DNA of 64,000 nucleotides from Erinaceus europaeus (Eukaryota; Chordata; Mammalia; Eulipotyphla; Erinaceidae): NCBI RefSeq assembly GCF_950295315.1, contig NC_080175.1, positions 83,269,566 to 83,333,565 of the forward strand, read 5' to 3'. Shown piece by piece: positions 11,519 to 23,144 of this stretch (position 1 is its first letter; each line of letters starts with the position of its first letter). The notes under the pieces were generated by a model. It saw only the letters and a program-made list of their open reading frames with translations, ran no database searches and was not told where the DNA came from. The position numbers and the translations under genes were made by a program.

Positions 11519-11964
11519 CTCCTGCTTCCTTTTTTCCCAATGATGATTTCAGTAGTAGAATTGGAGGCAAAGGACATATGAAGCTGAGGTAGACTACTCC
11601 TGAACTCAATATCGGGACCTCTCAATGTGTTTTCTTGAATTAAAATGGAGGCAGACCTGCCATTCTTAATCACGTCTTCTCCTTCCTTTCTTTACAATAT
11701 GTAAGAAATCTAAGAGTCCTGTGTCTACCATGGTTTCAGATGACCTTTGCAGCTCATCTGAATAGCTCCTTCACTAGTATCTCTGCTGTTTTAACTGACT
11801 TGGTTTTCCTGTTTTATACTTGTTTCTTCCTGAATACGTTCTCATAAACAGAATACTGTTTTTATTGTCCTATCATACTTTAGCTTAGAACACTTTTCAA
11901 TTTTCCTGTTGTCTTATGGAAAGTCCAGATTTTTCAACAGGACATCAAAAGACCTTTAAAATCT

Positions 11965-12150
11965 TAATTCTTTCCCAGGGATGGCTTGGGGTGAGATGGG
12001 TATTAGGGGTGTCGATTAATTGGAAGGGCAGGGCAATAATGCCTGAAGCTCCCAGTTTAACCCCCACCTCTAGCATAATGTGTACAGGGCTGGTGCTCTG
12101 GCCTCTCCTTCTAACTCTGTCTCATATGAAATAAACAAATCTTAAGGAAA
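11965..12150 (+). repeat. Diverged tRNA-SINE
   Basis: It has a SINE-like body (GCCTGAAGCTCCCAGTTTAACCC B-box relic, GTGCTCTGGCCTCTCC, TCTCATATGAAATAAACAAATC). Age and subfamily are unclear. Confidence 0.45.
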
Positions 12151-12289
12151 TAAAAACAGAAACTTAATCTTACTTATTCTATAAATGTATGTCTATCTTA
12201 CCATCTATCCTATACCTTCTACTAATAAATGGCAATGATGATTTCCACTGCTTAAATTTATCCTCCTATTCACACCCTTTAATTATGAT

Positions 12290-12560
12290 TATTATTTATT
12301 TATCTTTTGCCAAGAGTTATTGTTAGGACTTGGTGCCTACAAGATGAATCCACTGTTCCTGGTAGCCACTTTTTTCCTCTTTTAAATACAATAAAGACAG
12401 ACAGATATAGGGCAAGGGTAGAGGAGAAAAGAGAGGCACTTGCAGCCTGGTCCTTCACTAGTGAAGCATCCCCCCTGAGGGTGGGAACTGGCCACTTGGG
12501 GCTGAATCTTCACGCATGGTAACATGGGAAATTCATAGATTGTGCCACCACCCAGACCCT
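12290..12560 (-). mobile_element. tRNA-SINE with 3' extension, minus strand
   Basis: It starts on the plus side with the extension (GCCAAGAGTTATTGTTAGGACTTGGTGCC, CACTGTTCCTGGTAGCC) and ends in the reversed head (GATTGTGCCACCACCCAGACC). It is moderately diverged. Confidence 0.7.
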
Positions 12561-13159
12561 GGCCATTCTCTATTCTACCCTAATTCATATCAGTCAAAAG
12601 GTACCAATTTAGAATTTGTATACTTTAAGAAGGTTTCAGAAGTCATGCCAAATTAAGTAAAGGAGAACATGAAGGTGAATAAACTGAGCCTGAAATTTCA
12701 GTGCAGGTTTATGAAGAAGAAAAAAAAAACATAATTTAAACAAGATTATCTCTGTCTGAATTATCAGATGCTACCTTTATTTGAAGAATCATGTGATATC
12801 GTCTCTTACATCTCGACCTCAACGTAAATTGTCCTTCCTCTGAGCCACAATAAATATGTTTCACATGCTATTCAACTTTCATCTCAAATCATGTCAGCTA
12901 ATTTGTGAAAGTTATTTGATCAACCAAAACAAGAAGAAAATTATTATGGACCTGTTGTTTATAGTGAGGACTATGATTAGCCATCTATGCTCAGGAGTCA
13001 ATACAGTGAATTTCATGAGGAATGCAAATTGAGTGTAGTGCTCAGGTGGTGCTTCTCAATTCTTGCTTGTCAAATTATGTAGGAAGCACTCAAATCCTCT
13101 CCAAACTAACTGAATGCAAACTCCTATCTAGTGTCTACTTATTATTTTATTATTATTTA

Positions 13160-13520
13160 TTATATTTCTTTTTAAAACATTTTTATGGGAGGGGATTAAT
13201 GGTTTACAGTAAATACAGTTTGGGGCACCAGCGTAAAGTTTCTCAGTTTTCTGCATAACATTCTAACCCCTGGCCTAGATCCTCCTCCGCCATTGTGCTC
13301 CAGCATCTGAACGCCGGCCCCACTCCTACTCCCACCCCAGAGTCCTTTACTGTGGTGCAATACACCAAACCCAGTCCAACTTTTGCTTTGTGTTTCCCCT
13401 TCTGTTTTAATTTCTCACTTCTGTCTATTAATGAGATCGTCCCATATTTACCCTTATCTCACTCAGTATGATTCCTTCAAGCTCCATCCAAGATAAGGTG
13501 AAGAAGGTGAAGTCATAATT
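13160..13520 (-). mobile_element. L1 3' UTR and ORF2 terminus, minus strand
   Basis: Blocks ATTAATGGTTTACAGTAAAT, CCAGAGTCCTTTACTGTGGTGCAAT, CTCACTCAGTATGATTCC and TCAAGCTCCATCCAAGATAA match the 22330-22510 and 23150-23400 L1 copies. It covers the end of ORF2 and the proximal 3' UTR. Confidence 0.75.
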
Positions 13521-13823
13521 CTTATGTATATTATGTTTTTTTTTACAAAGTTTCTCCAAGAATCATTTAAAATCTGAAAAACATTGGGCTAGATGGAAGG
13601 GTCGGTAAATCTCTCCTATCAAATAATAAATTATTTCAGCTTTGTGCATGATTTCTGTCAAAACTAGCCAGCCCTACTATTACATCTTACATGTACAATA
13701 TACAGAATAATTGTAGTAGTCAATGATTTAATAGCAGCTATGTCCTAATAGAAACTTATTTATGAATTATACCATAAAGATTCAGAAGACTGGATGTTAT
13801 GTAACATAAGAAGATTATCTTTG

Positions 13824-14038
13824 GGGCAGGAGGTGGTGCACCTGGTTAAGTGCACAAATCCCAGTGCACAAGGACCCAGGTTCAAGCCCCTGGTCCCCAC
13901 CTGCAGGGGGAAGCTTCACAAGTGGTGAAGCAGGGCTGCAGGTGTCTCTCTGTCTCTCTCCCTCTTTATCTCCCCCTTCCCTCTCAGTTTCTCTCTGTCT
14001 CTATCCAATAATAAATAAGTAAATAAATAATTTTTTAA
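13824..14038 (+). mobile_element. tRNA-SINE (type B), with TSD
   Basis: Head GGGCAGGAGGTGGTGCACCTGGTTAAG, B box GGTTCAAGCCCC, CT-rich middle and a (AATA)n-like tail. Perfect 13-bp repeats AAGATTATCTTTG flank it at 13811-13823 and 14039-14051. Confidence 0.92.
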
Positions 14039-14039
14039 A

Positions 14040-15075
14040 AGATTATCTTTGAAGATAAATGACTTTGCTGGCACTTTTATTTTTCCTCGTTGTTACTGAT
14101 AATACATATACCTAGACTATTTTAAATTTTTTTCGACAATAAATCTTTCCAATATTTGACAGGGAATGTTTAGAATTGATTCAGAACTATTATGGAGAAT
14201 GCTCATAAACATATTCATGACTTATGAAAATGTGCTCAATTATCACAAATGGTATAGCTTCTTTTGTTCAAAACACCTAGCCTTACATTTACCTCAATTA
14301 TTTTCTGAGTAAAACAATTAAAAAGAATGCCAGTGTCCATGCCTTTATTTATGCATTCTGAATGACAACAGTAAAGCGCAGCTGGTGCTAGGGTGGAGAT
14401 GACGATGAAAGCTCAAGCAGAACTGAAACAGCTCATTACCTGCAGAATCATGCCCACAAAGGCGTCTCAGAAGACCGACTTCAGCAACACCAACGGACCA
14501 GAACTGCATTGTTGTACTACAGCCCAGGTTCATAAAGTTTTATAATGCAGATGAAGAAAACCATGAAATAACGCTGCAGATGGGATACACAGAAATTCCG
14601 TGTGACTTACAGTATTGCCTGTCTGAAAGAAAGGAATCTTAAGATTGGTTTCTGGAACTGAAATTAAAATGGAAATTGCTAAAATTTGGCATAAATTTCT
14701 AAGAAATTAACCCAAGTTATCCTGGATGTGAGATAACCACTTTTTCTACTTGTTCTGATGGCCGTCACTTGGTTTTCATTCTTGAAACACAATTAAACAT
14801 ACAATGATGTTCGACTTATCTCTGTAAGGACTGGAATGAACATTGCTGCATTCTCATAAATCAGGCCAGAAAGTAAATCTTATGAAAGTATTTTGTGGGA
14901 GCAGGTGACCACTGAACTGCTTTAAAAGAAATAAACTCAAAAGGATGTGGACTATTACAATTCGAGTAATCTAATAAAATATTCTAAATCTGGCCCAGAA
15001 CTGAGAAGCTGTTCAGTGAGCCCTTAGTAAAGATTATGCATCAAATTTTGAGAATTATAGCTTTAAAGAAATGGT
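14040..15075. other. Unique non-coding DNA
   Basis: No gene was recognised. A GC-richer patch at 14370-14530 has an open 62-codon minus frame without any family resemblance. Confidence 0.4.
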
Positions 15076-15081
15076 ATGCTG

Positions 15082-15300
15082 GGGGCGAGGCAATGGTGCT
15101 TCTGGTTAAGCACAGACATTATAGTGCTCAGGGACCTGGGTTTAAGCCCCTGATCCCCACCTGAAGGGGGAAGCTTCATGAGATGTGAAGCAGAGTTGCA
15201 AATGTCTCTCTGTCTCTTTCCCTCTCTTCTATCTCCCCCACCTCTCTCAATTTCTCTCTGTCTCTATTCAATAATAGATTTTTGAAAAGGTTAAAAAAAA
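15082..15300 (+). mobile_element. tRNA-SINE (type B)
   Basis: GGCGAGGCAATGGTGCTTCTGGTTAAGC head, CCCACCTGAAGGGGGAAGC and a CT-rich middle. Probable short TSD (GGTATGCT / AGTATGCT) at about 15073-15080 and 15303-15310. Confidence 0.85.
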
Positions 15301-15529
15301 ACAGTATGCTATGGTGTAACGAAACAGTAAAATAAAAAATGTATATAATCTTTGCTCTGTTATTAACAGCTTAAGGAAATTCTGAGAAATTTTTAGCCTT
15401 CTAGGTCTCTTATAATTCTTAGATCTTATGAATTCTACCCAATGATCTTATATGAAATAGACATGTCTAAAGTTATATAGGGTTGAGTTAGCAAGGTGAA
15501 ATAGGTTGAGAGGAAAGTCATTGGTGAGA

Positions 15530-15612
15530 AAGTGGTTGTAAAAAAAAATGAAAATGAAAGGAAGGAAGAAAAAATAAAGAAAGGGGGAAAGGATGGAAGG
15601 AAGGAAGGACTA
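15530..15612. repeat. Purine-rich low-complexity tract
   Basis: An A- and GGAA-rich strand (AAAAAAAATGAAAATGAAAG, GGAAGGAAGGAAGG). It makes spurious open frames. Confidence 0.8.
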
Positions 15613-15682
15613 ACTTTGCTTCAAACTAAGTTTTTTGTTGATGAAATTTTGATGATAAAATTCATATTCACCTGTCAATATC

Positions 15683-16498
15683 TGCCGCGGACCACCACAG
15701 TGGATGAGCAGCAGGAGGGTCAGGGGTCTCAAAGGCAACCTCCCCGGTGGGTCAGGAGTTGGCGCGAGGGAGGACAGATAGACACCACACTCTATTGGAG
15801 GGTGAATCTGGACTCGTTTTAATAGTGAAACTGCATTAGCTTTTATACTTTTTTCAGGTTACATTCAGGTTGCCTAAGCAACTAGCTCACAAGGAAGTAG
15901 CAATAAGCATTATAGTCTTGTGGCTTTGGCAGGCTATATGTTACTCCCCTATTTCTGTAAAGAATGGTACAATACTTAATATCGCCCTGTTCTCAGGGGA
16001 GGTCATACCCAGAATTGTTTTTGACTTTTGCTGAGGGCTATTTCTATCATTAATCTTCTATAGGGGGCATACAGATCTTTGCCTAGTCGTGGACCACTGC
16101 TCATCTAGGTCTGGTACAGTTTAACTATTAATCTTTCTTTGTTTCAATACGTCAACTTGCACCTGGGAGGCCTCAATCTCTGCATTCTTTCTTTGAGGGA
16201 CAGGTCATAACATGACTTGTTTTGTCCGTCTATGCTGACCCATCTTCCCCACTTTCATAATGTAACTTTCAAATATGCCCCTGTGTAAGGGAGAGGGGGT
16301 GCTTCTGACTCTCCATTCCCACCTGGCACTGCCAAAGTGTTATTAATCAATTGTGACAGTATAATTATTTGTAGCAATAACAGGAGGAGAATGCGTCGAA
16401 ACATTCTCGTCCTCCTGACCAGCTTCCTTGAAGTCTGAATGCAGGTCCAGAGGAGATGACCCTGTCAGTCTCCCTGGCGTTCGTGACGGGGCGGTGCA
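15683..16498 (-). mobile_element. Solo LTR of a betaretrovirus-like ERV
   Basis: On the minus strand the 816-bp element starts TGCACCGCCC and ends CCGCGGCA, the TG...CA ends expected of an LTR. Flanking hexamers AATATC (15677-15682) and TATATC (16499-16504) fit a 6-bp target duplication with one mismatch, the size made by betaretroviruses. A TATA box (TATAAAAG, minus, about 15840-15848) and an ATTAAA poly(A) signal just downstream (about 15818-15823) place U3, R and U5. No gag, pol or env is adjacent, so it is a recombined solo LTR. U3 is long and holds a broken frame, listed separately. Confidence 0.85.
16144..16404 (-). pseudogene. sag-like frame in LTR U3, disrupted
   Basis: An ATG at 16404-16402 begins a frame with a strongly hydrophobic Leu/Ile-rich segment, which would suit the signal-anchor of a type II membrane protein. 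A PLPYTG motif follows, then a TGA stop at 16257-16255. The same frame reopens with RWV and RPP motifs and stops again at 16146-16144. The order and spacing of these motifs resemble a conserved block of the superantigen (Sag) frame encoded in the U3 of MMTV-type LTRs; that comparison is from memory. The frame is far shorter than a full Sag and is interrupted, so no product is expected. Confidence 0.55.
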
Positions 16499-16549
16499 TA
16501 TATCAATAATGATCCTTAAATGTTTTAATTATTTTTATGTGGTGCTAGT

Positions 16550-16770
16550 GCCCTGCACATGTGATAAGCTATTGCCCCAAACATTTTTTTTTAATTCTCT
16601 GATTTTAGAAGTAGCAAGAGGGTCACAGAGATAGGAAAGACAGAGATAAAAAAGATACAGCAGAGAATCACCTCACCATCTGTGCAATGCTTGAGTTTGA
16701 ACTCAATCCCAGGCCTCTGAATTTTAAGATTGGAGCTCTGCCAAATGAGTTATATTCTGACTCCCCAAAC
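16550..16770 (-). repeat. Diverged tRNA-SINE, minus strand
   Basis: GTAGCAAGAGGGTCACAGAG, a reversed B box (GAGTTTGAACTCAATCCCAGG), ending TTATATTCTGACTCCCC. It lies just outside the LTR. Confidence 0.5.
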
Positions 16771-16774
16771 CTAA

Positions 16775-17380
16775 ATTTTTATTTAAATAAGTTTTAGTTA
16801 CAGATATGACCTGAAGTAAATACTTAAATTACTTAAAATGAGAGAGGATATAACATGTATCAATGATTTGATGATTACCTACCTCATAAAACTATCAGAT
16901 TCAAGTTCTCACAATGCATGACTCCTGTATACCTTAAAACATTTTTTTCTGGGAGATTGTATTATTTTAGGACATACATTCAAGCTACAATTTTCTTAGT
17001 TATTAGACTAAGACTTTACCCATTTATCTTTCCCCAGTACAATTGTGTATAGGTTGGAATTCCTACACTTCTCACAATCAACAGGTTTTCATTTAATTTT
17101 GTATATTTTCAATGTCTATAAACCCATATCTAGATTTGTAGGCATTATTATCACTTTTACTTGGCAGTAGTGTTGTCTTTAACAGGCTCAGCATTTACCA
17201 CAAATTCTGTTTTAACATCATCAATCCTAAACTCTCAGTTGAGTCTTCTATAAACTCCAATATCCAACAAGTCAGGTATGTTCATTCACTAAATATATTG
17301 GAATATAGACCTGCCTTAAACTTTACAAGCCAGTGATATGAAACAATGGGAGAAATAAATGCTAGAGAGAGTTTACTGAG
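16775..17380. other. Unique AT-rich DNA
   Basis: Nothing was recognised here. Confidence 0.4.
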
Positions 17381-17401
17381 CTGTAAAATGCACCTAAAGG
17401 A

Positions 17402-17624
17402 GCAAAGCGCAAGGACCGGCACAAGGATCCTGGTTCAAGCCCCCAGCTCCCCACCTGCAGCAAGCAGTGAGTCAGGTCTGCAGGTGTCTTTCTCTCCTCC
17501 TCTCTGTCTTCCTTTCCTCTCTCCATTTCTCTCTGTCCTATCCAACAACAATGACATCAATAACCACAACAATGTTAAACAACAAGGGCAACAAAAGGAA
17601 AAATAAATATTAAAAACCTTTTAA
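17402..17624 (+). mobile_element. ERI-type SINE (type A), 5'-truncated, with TSD
   Basis: It starts inside the tRNA head at GCAAAGCGCAAGGACCGGCA and retains the B box (GGTTCAAGCCCC) and the AACAACAAGGGCAACAAAAGG tail. Perfect 17-bp repeats AAAATGCACCTAAAGGA lie at 17385-17401 and 17625-17641. Confidence 0.92.
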
Positions 17625-17644
17625 AAAATGCACCTAAAGGAATA

Positions 17645-19445
17645 AAAAATATAATAAATAACTAGCAAAATGGAAAGATCCTTTGCATTCTATGCCTGCA
17701 ACTCTACTAATATAAAGATGGAACAGAGACCAAGGAAGGTTTAGGAGTGTTGGAATTCAACTGGTTAAAGAGAAAAGCAAAATACCTTAAAGGGTAAAAG
17801 TAAAATGACACAAATAAATAGAGAAAAATGAGAATGGCATTAAAGTCCTAATAAGCAGTAGTGAATACTAAGAGGCATGAAACCAAGCGTCCAAAATTGT
17901 GAGAAAAATTAATCCAGAACAATCCATCAAGCTTAGCCATCAGTCAAGTAGACAAAAAAAAAAAAAAAAAAATCACAGCGACAAGGAGTATTTGACTATG
18001 GCCAAGTACATCAATAATAAATAAAACAAAAAGCACTAGGCAGACTTGCATGCTGACATAAGCCCTCCTCTCAAGCTAATAGAATAAGATTCAGAAAGCA
18101 TTCAGTTAAGAATATGTATGACCTTCAGGTTGGCCCACTCTGTGTAGGCTAAATTAACAATAGAACTTTGAGTGCAATTTGGGTTACAAACACTTTCTTT
18201 TACCCATCAAGGTATATATTCATGTAGTGACACTTACTGATTTATTATATACCAAGGTAAAAATAATTTATGGGAAAGTCAAATGGTCCTTTTGCTCAAT
18301 GTTGAACCTAGATTATTTCAATGACCTGGCCTAATCTGAAAAATCTCAAAATATTTACACCTTTCTTAAGAAAGTTAAATAGTGTGTGTTCCCACAAAGG
18401 AAAAAAAGTGGTGAACAAAGAAATAGGAAGATATGAGATTCAGGAGATAAGATGTCCAACTGAAAAGAAAAACTAGCCAAAGAATCACAGTGACATTGTC
18501 CGTCATTTCTAGAGAGATAATCCTTCAGGTCAAAGAAGACAGGTGGAAGTCTGGGAGAGGAAGTTTCCAAGAAATTGAAATGGAACAAATAAGTTACAGA
18601 ATAAATTAAAGTGTTTAGAAATATTAGTTTTGAGACTCACCATGTTGTTTGAAAAAAATTATCAACTACATACATAAAACTGAGTAAATGGAAAATAGTA
18701 GGTTAATCATTAAGCAGAGGAAAAACACATAAGGAAATGGAAAAAAGCAGAGACGAATATTAGCCATATGAGACTGGTAATACCTCAACACTTTAACAAG
18801 TAGGAAATAGTGAAATTCTTATTTTCTAAAATTGCATGTGGAAGAAATATTTACATAAATAATGAAAATTGTTGCTAAAATCTGAAAACTTCTTTTGGGA
18901 ATTGAATTTCTGAGAAGGAAAGACATAGACTGAGAAATTGCTATTGCTCTACATAAGCCCTGGAAAATAATATAATAGTTTGTGCTTACATCCAATATAA
19001 CTTCAATTAAAAAGTTCAATTTTAAAATGTTTATAAAAATTACACTATGAAAGTGTTTCTTAAGTCGCAAAGCTCCCTGTTCCATGGACTCATCTACGAA
19101 ACCTGCAGAAAAGAAAGAAGGAATGCTTTATTGGAGGAGTCATGTAAGTAATCAGAGTGAAGACGGAAAGGGAAAAAAAAAAATCAATTGACTCAACAAA
19201 ATACGGTAACCAATTTGTTATCATAGTGTACCATGCTTTTAGAAGGGCTGTCTAGGGAACGACTCCTGGAGGAAAGACATTAGTATGGAGCCCCTCTCCC
19301 TGCACCCTGCAGGTAGCTTGGAAGAGAGGCCAAGTATCAAGATATGTGCATCCCATGCTGGTATCTCCCTTTCTACTTGATCGCTAAGACCATAAAGCCA
19401 GATGAACGCAGATGTGCACACCTAAAGACAGCGGCTAAAGTTAAT
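17645..19445. other. Unique non-coding DNA
   Basis: No gene or repeat was recognised apart from an A-run near 17953. Confidence 0.4.
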
Positions 19446-19449
19446 CTCC

Positions 19450-20090
19450 TCAGGTTCCTGTTGAGGTCACAGACTAAGTAGGGAGAGGCAGGAAACACAC
19501 TTTGCTGCCCCACATTTGCACACATTGGAAGTGAGAATTAGGGCACAAGAACATTGTACACACAGGAAGTGGGAACAAGAGCACTAAAGGATACCTTTGC
19601 ACACTATGGGAGGAGTCTTGATAAAGTTGCCACACCTGGTGATTTCAGCAGGCCAATGGAAAGCTGGTTCAAGTGTAACATATATAGGGTTCAAGAGGAC
19701 TTTCACATGGAGAGACTTTTGGGAATTTTTCCAGGCCCTTGGGTACTCTGTCTCTCCAAGCTTTCGCTTCACTTCAACTTCACTTCTGCATTATTTCTAT
19801 CTCATAACTAAATTAAGGAATTTGAAACATGCATACCAGTCACAGAGTCTTGTCTTTCAGGCAGCCCTAAGAGGAACCCATCCTGGAGGGATCTGGGTAA
19901 AGCCCCAATTAACTTCTCCCCTCCCCCGATAGTCTCGCTTCAACATCCTCAGAACCCATTATAAAAGTTGAGATACGGGGAAATCCAAAGCTTCAACTCT
20001 TTCTCTTGAGGGTCTTTATGTGTCTTCTTTCTCTGCTATTCCTGTTTTTTTTTAATAGATGTTCATTGCTCTCAAATTGGCCAGTTCTAT
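19450..20090 (+). other. LTR-like stretch, uncertain
   Basis: The stretch has GGCCAATGG (CCAAT-like) at about 19652 and TATATAGGG about 30 bp on. A second CCATTATAAAAGTTGAG TATA-like element lies near 19960, followed by a CTTTCTCTTGAGGGTCTTTATGTG run. These are promoter-like and recall retroviral LTRs, but I found neither paired TG...CA ends nor a target duplication. Confidence 0.25.
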
Positions 20091-20094
20091 TGTG

Positions 20095-21300
20095 ATTCGT
20101 CCATGTGGATAGTTATCTAGAACCAGCTGAGCTCAAAGGGCAACTCACTGCCCTTTCCACTGTTTCCTCCTGTTCCCCCACAACAATACCACCTACCATT
20201 ATACCAGGTGTAACAGACAGACAAAAAGCCAACTATGCTCAAACCGTGGGATCTGTTCTGAAAAGCTACAAAAAGGTACTTCAAAATATAAGCTTGCATA
20301 GTCTGATTATTTCAATGATATCCCTAACATTTCATATAACTCTGCTTCCTGCTTCATATCCTTTACTTCACTCCTGCTGCCTACCTTCAGGTTTGCAAAT
20401 AGATCACTTGCACTGAAGGTGTTGTTTGGTATTCTGCTTTTGAGGGCTAATAAGCCACTAAATAGAGAAAGCAGGGGGCATATTTGTAAACAGATCATTA
20501 AACAAAACAAAAACACAAAAGCAAAAGCAAAACAACAACAAAACAAAAAAAGTTAAAGCCAGAGGCTGTACAAGGTCTAGCAAGACAAGTGACTTATTGG
20601 TACCATACATTTCTTAAAAGAAAAATAAGTTTAAAAAATAAATAAACTCCTATAAAGTTCTTGAACTTACACGTAGTATATACAGGGTTTTTGACAACAA
20701 GCATATTTAAATATAAAAGCTAAAGAGGAAGTATTCCTTATGAGAGACTTAGAAACATTTAGGCATGGTAAAAATGAAGATCTTTTTCTTTCCATCCTGA
20801 AGATTCCAGGGCAATAGGTCACAAATGCCTTCCTGTGCTAGCCCACAAGGGATTTTCTTACATTCTGTGATATAATATAATCTCTCTCAAGAATGAAGGA
20901 TGGGGATATCACCAAGTGCCCCTATAAAAGTTCAGAGTGTCTAGTTTGGGGTTTGTCTCCTGTGGTGCAAGTCACTACACAGGAAGATAATTATCTGGTA
21001 TTCATCCTCTCACCCTATGGAAATTGGAGCACAAGAAGCTAATACAAATTACTATTTGGACTTTTACTTTTTGTTGTAAACAAAATGATGATTTTTCTGA
21101 CTTGGGCCCAGAGACTTGGGCTCTTTTTTTTTTTTTTCTGTGTGTGCATGTACATGTACTATTGGCAGACTTACTAGTAAGTTTGGAATATGCTACATAG
21201 CAAACACTTCATAGTTTCTGATAAAGCAAGCTGTTGGTGCCTCTCTTAATACCCTTAAAAAGGGACTTCTACTTAAGAGAAATATTTTAAGTGCAGAAAG
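20095..21300. other. Unique non-coding DNA
   Basis: No gene was recognised. An A/C-rich run (AACAAAACAAAAACACAAAA) lies at about 20500-20550. Confidence 0.4.
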
Positions 21301-21310
21301 CTTTTCCTTA

Positions 21311-21314
21311 CACT

Positions 21315-21351
<37 letters not shown>

Positions 21352-21362
21352 ATACACACACA
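21311..21362. repeat. (CA)n microsatellite
   Basis: CGCGCG is followed by an almost pure CA tract with single interruptions. Confidence 0.95.
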
Positions 21363-21502
21363 AAATCAACTTAATCGTATGCTAACCTCAGGTTTGACTA
21401 CTGCTAATAGCTGATCTAGAGAACTAGAAGAGGGAAATTTCTTCAAGAGTTTGATAACTAAACAGTTTTGTCATTGAAGTGATATAGTTGAAAGAAAATT
21501 TT

Positions 21503-21645
21503 GGATCCGGGTTCAAGCCCCAGCTCCCCACCTGCAGGGGAAAAGCTTCACAAGTGGTCTGCAGGTGTCTCTGTCTCTCCCGCACTATTTCCCCCTGCCC
21601 TCACAATTTCTCTCTCTGTGTTTAAATAAAGTTTTTAAAAAATTA
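21503..21645 (+). mobile_element. tRNA-SINE, 5'-truncated
   Basis: It starts at GGATCCGGGTTCAAGCCCC (B box), keeps CCCACCTGCAGGGGAAAAGC and the CT-rich middle, and ends TTTAAATAAAG plus an A-rich tail. Confidence 0.8.
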
Positions 21646-21667
21646 AAAAAGAAAGAACATTTTTTTC

Positions 21668-22985
21668 ACTTTTTTTTTATTTAAGAAAGGATTAATTAAC
21701 AAAACCATAGGGTAGGAGGGGTACAACTCCACACAATTCCCACCGCCCAATTTCCATATCCCACCCCCTCCCCCGATAGCTTTCCCATTCTCTATCCCTC
21801 TGGGAGCATGGACCCAGGGTCATTGAGGGTTGCAGAAGGTAGAAGGTCTGGCTTCTGTAATTGCTTCCCCGCTGAATATGGGCGTTGACTGGTCGGTCCA
21901 TACTCCCAGTCTGCCTCTCTCTTTCCCTAGTAGGGTGTGACTCTGGGGAAGCTGAGCTCCAGGACATATTGGTGGGGTTTTCAATCCAGGGAAGTCTGGC
22001 CGGCATCCTGATGACACCTGGAACCTGGTGACTGAAAAGAGAGTTAACATACAAAGCCAAACAAATTGTTGAGCAATCATGGACCCAAAGCTTGGAAAAG
22101 TGGAGAGGAAGTATTAGGGAGGTACTCACTGCAAACTCTAGTGTACTTCTGCTTTCTTACTTTGGTGCCATAATCCAAACTCAGTCAATTTCTGCTTTGC
22201 GTTTCTACTTCTTTTTTTTTTACATGCATAACATTCCCCAGATTCCCATTTAACAATACAACCCCCACTATTTCATTCATCATTTTTCATGGACCTGTAT
22301 TCTCCCCACCCACCCACCCACCCACCCCAGAGTCTTTTACTTTGGTGTAATACTCCAATTCCATTTCAGGTTCGATTTGTGTTTTCTTTTCTAATCTTGT
22401 TTTTCAACTTCGGCCTGAGAGTGAGATCATCTCGTATTCATCCTTCTGTTTCTGACTTATTTCACTCAACATGATTTTTTCAAGGTCCATCCAAGATCGG
22501 CTGGAAACGGTGAAGTCACCATTTTTTACAGCTGAGTAGTATTCCATTGTGTATATATACCACAACTTGCTCAGCCACTCATCTGTTGTTGGACACCTGG
22601 GTTGCTTCCAGGTTTTGGCTATTACAAATTGTGCTGCCAAGAACATATGTGTACACAGATCTTTTTGGATGGATATGTTGGGTTCCTTAGGATATATCCC
22701 CAGGAGGGGAATTGCAGGGTCATAGGGTAGGTCCATTTCTAGCCTTCTGAGAGTTCTCCAGACTGTTCTCCACAGAGGTTGGACCAATTGACATTCCCAC
22801 CAGCAGTGCAGGAGGGTTCCTTTGACCCCACACCCTCTCCAGCATTTGCTGCTGTTACCTTTTCTGATGTGTGACATTCTCACAGGAGTGAAGTGATATC
22901 TCATTGTTGTCTTGATTTGCATTTCTCTGACAATCAGAGACTTGGAGCATTTTTTCATGTGTTTCTCGGCCTTTTGGATCTCTTC
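21668..22985 (-). mobile_element. L1, 5'-truncated, with intact ORF2 C-terminus and 3' UTR
   Basis: Minus-strand order is ORF2 end (22985-22404) and then the 3' UTR, running to a T-rich (reverse poly-A) end at about 21668. The distal 3' UTR blocks (GGTACAACTCCACACAATTC, GAAGGTAGAAGGTCTGGC, TCCTGATGACACCTGGAACC on the plus strand) recur at 48303-48790. This is one of the least decayed L1 copies in the window. Confidence 0.9.
22404..22985 (-). pseudogene. L1 ORF2p C-terminal segment (open)
   Basis: The frame is open from the 5' truncation to a natural [17 protein letters not shown], then [19 protein letters not shown] (the Cys-rich C-terminal motif of L1 ORF2p), [12 protein letters not shown] and [17 protein letters not shown]. 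That is roughly the last 190 residues of a protein of about 1270, after the reverse transcriptase domain, so it is non-functional alone. The lack of stops implies a recent insertion. Confidence 0.88.
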
Positions 22986-23009
22986 TGTGGTGAATATTCA
23001 CCACAGAAC

Positions 23010-23135
23010 ATTTTTATCATTCCCACATGCAGAGGTGAAACTTCACAAACAGTGAAGCTGGTCTGCAGGTGTCTCTCTGTATCCCTATCCTCCTTCCCTT
23101 CACTCTCAATTTTTCTGTCCTATTAAAAAAAAGGA
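23010..23135 (+). mobile_element. SINE 3' part
   Basis: CATGCAGAGGTGAAACTTCA, GAAGCTGGTCTGCAGGTGTC, a CT-rich middle and TTTCTGTCCTATTAAAAAAA. The tRNA head is missing. Confidence 0.75.
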
Positions 23136-23144
23136 ACAATTTTA

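Noticed and set aside
15532..15822. 96-codon plus-strand frame crossing into the LTR
   Set aside because: It joins a purine-rich tract to antisense LTR sequence; the LTR reads on the minus strand.
22955..22980. CTCGGCCTTTTGG phrase resembling the U2 snRNA 5' region
   Set aside because: It lies within L1 ORF2 sequence and reads in the ORF2 frame on the minus strand; the resemblance is coincidental.
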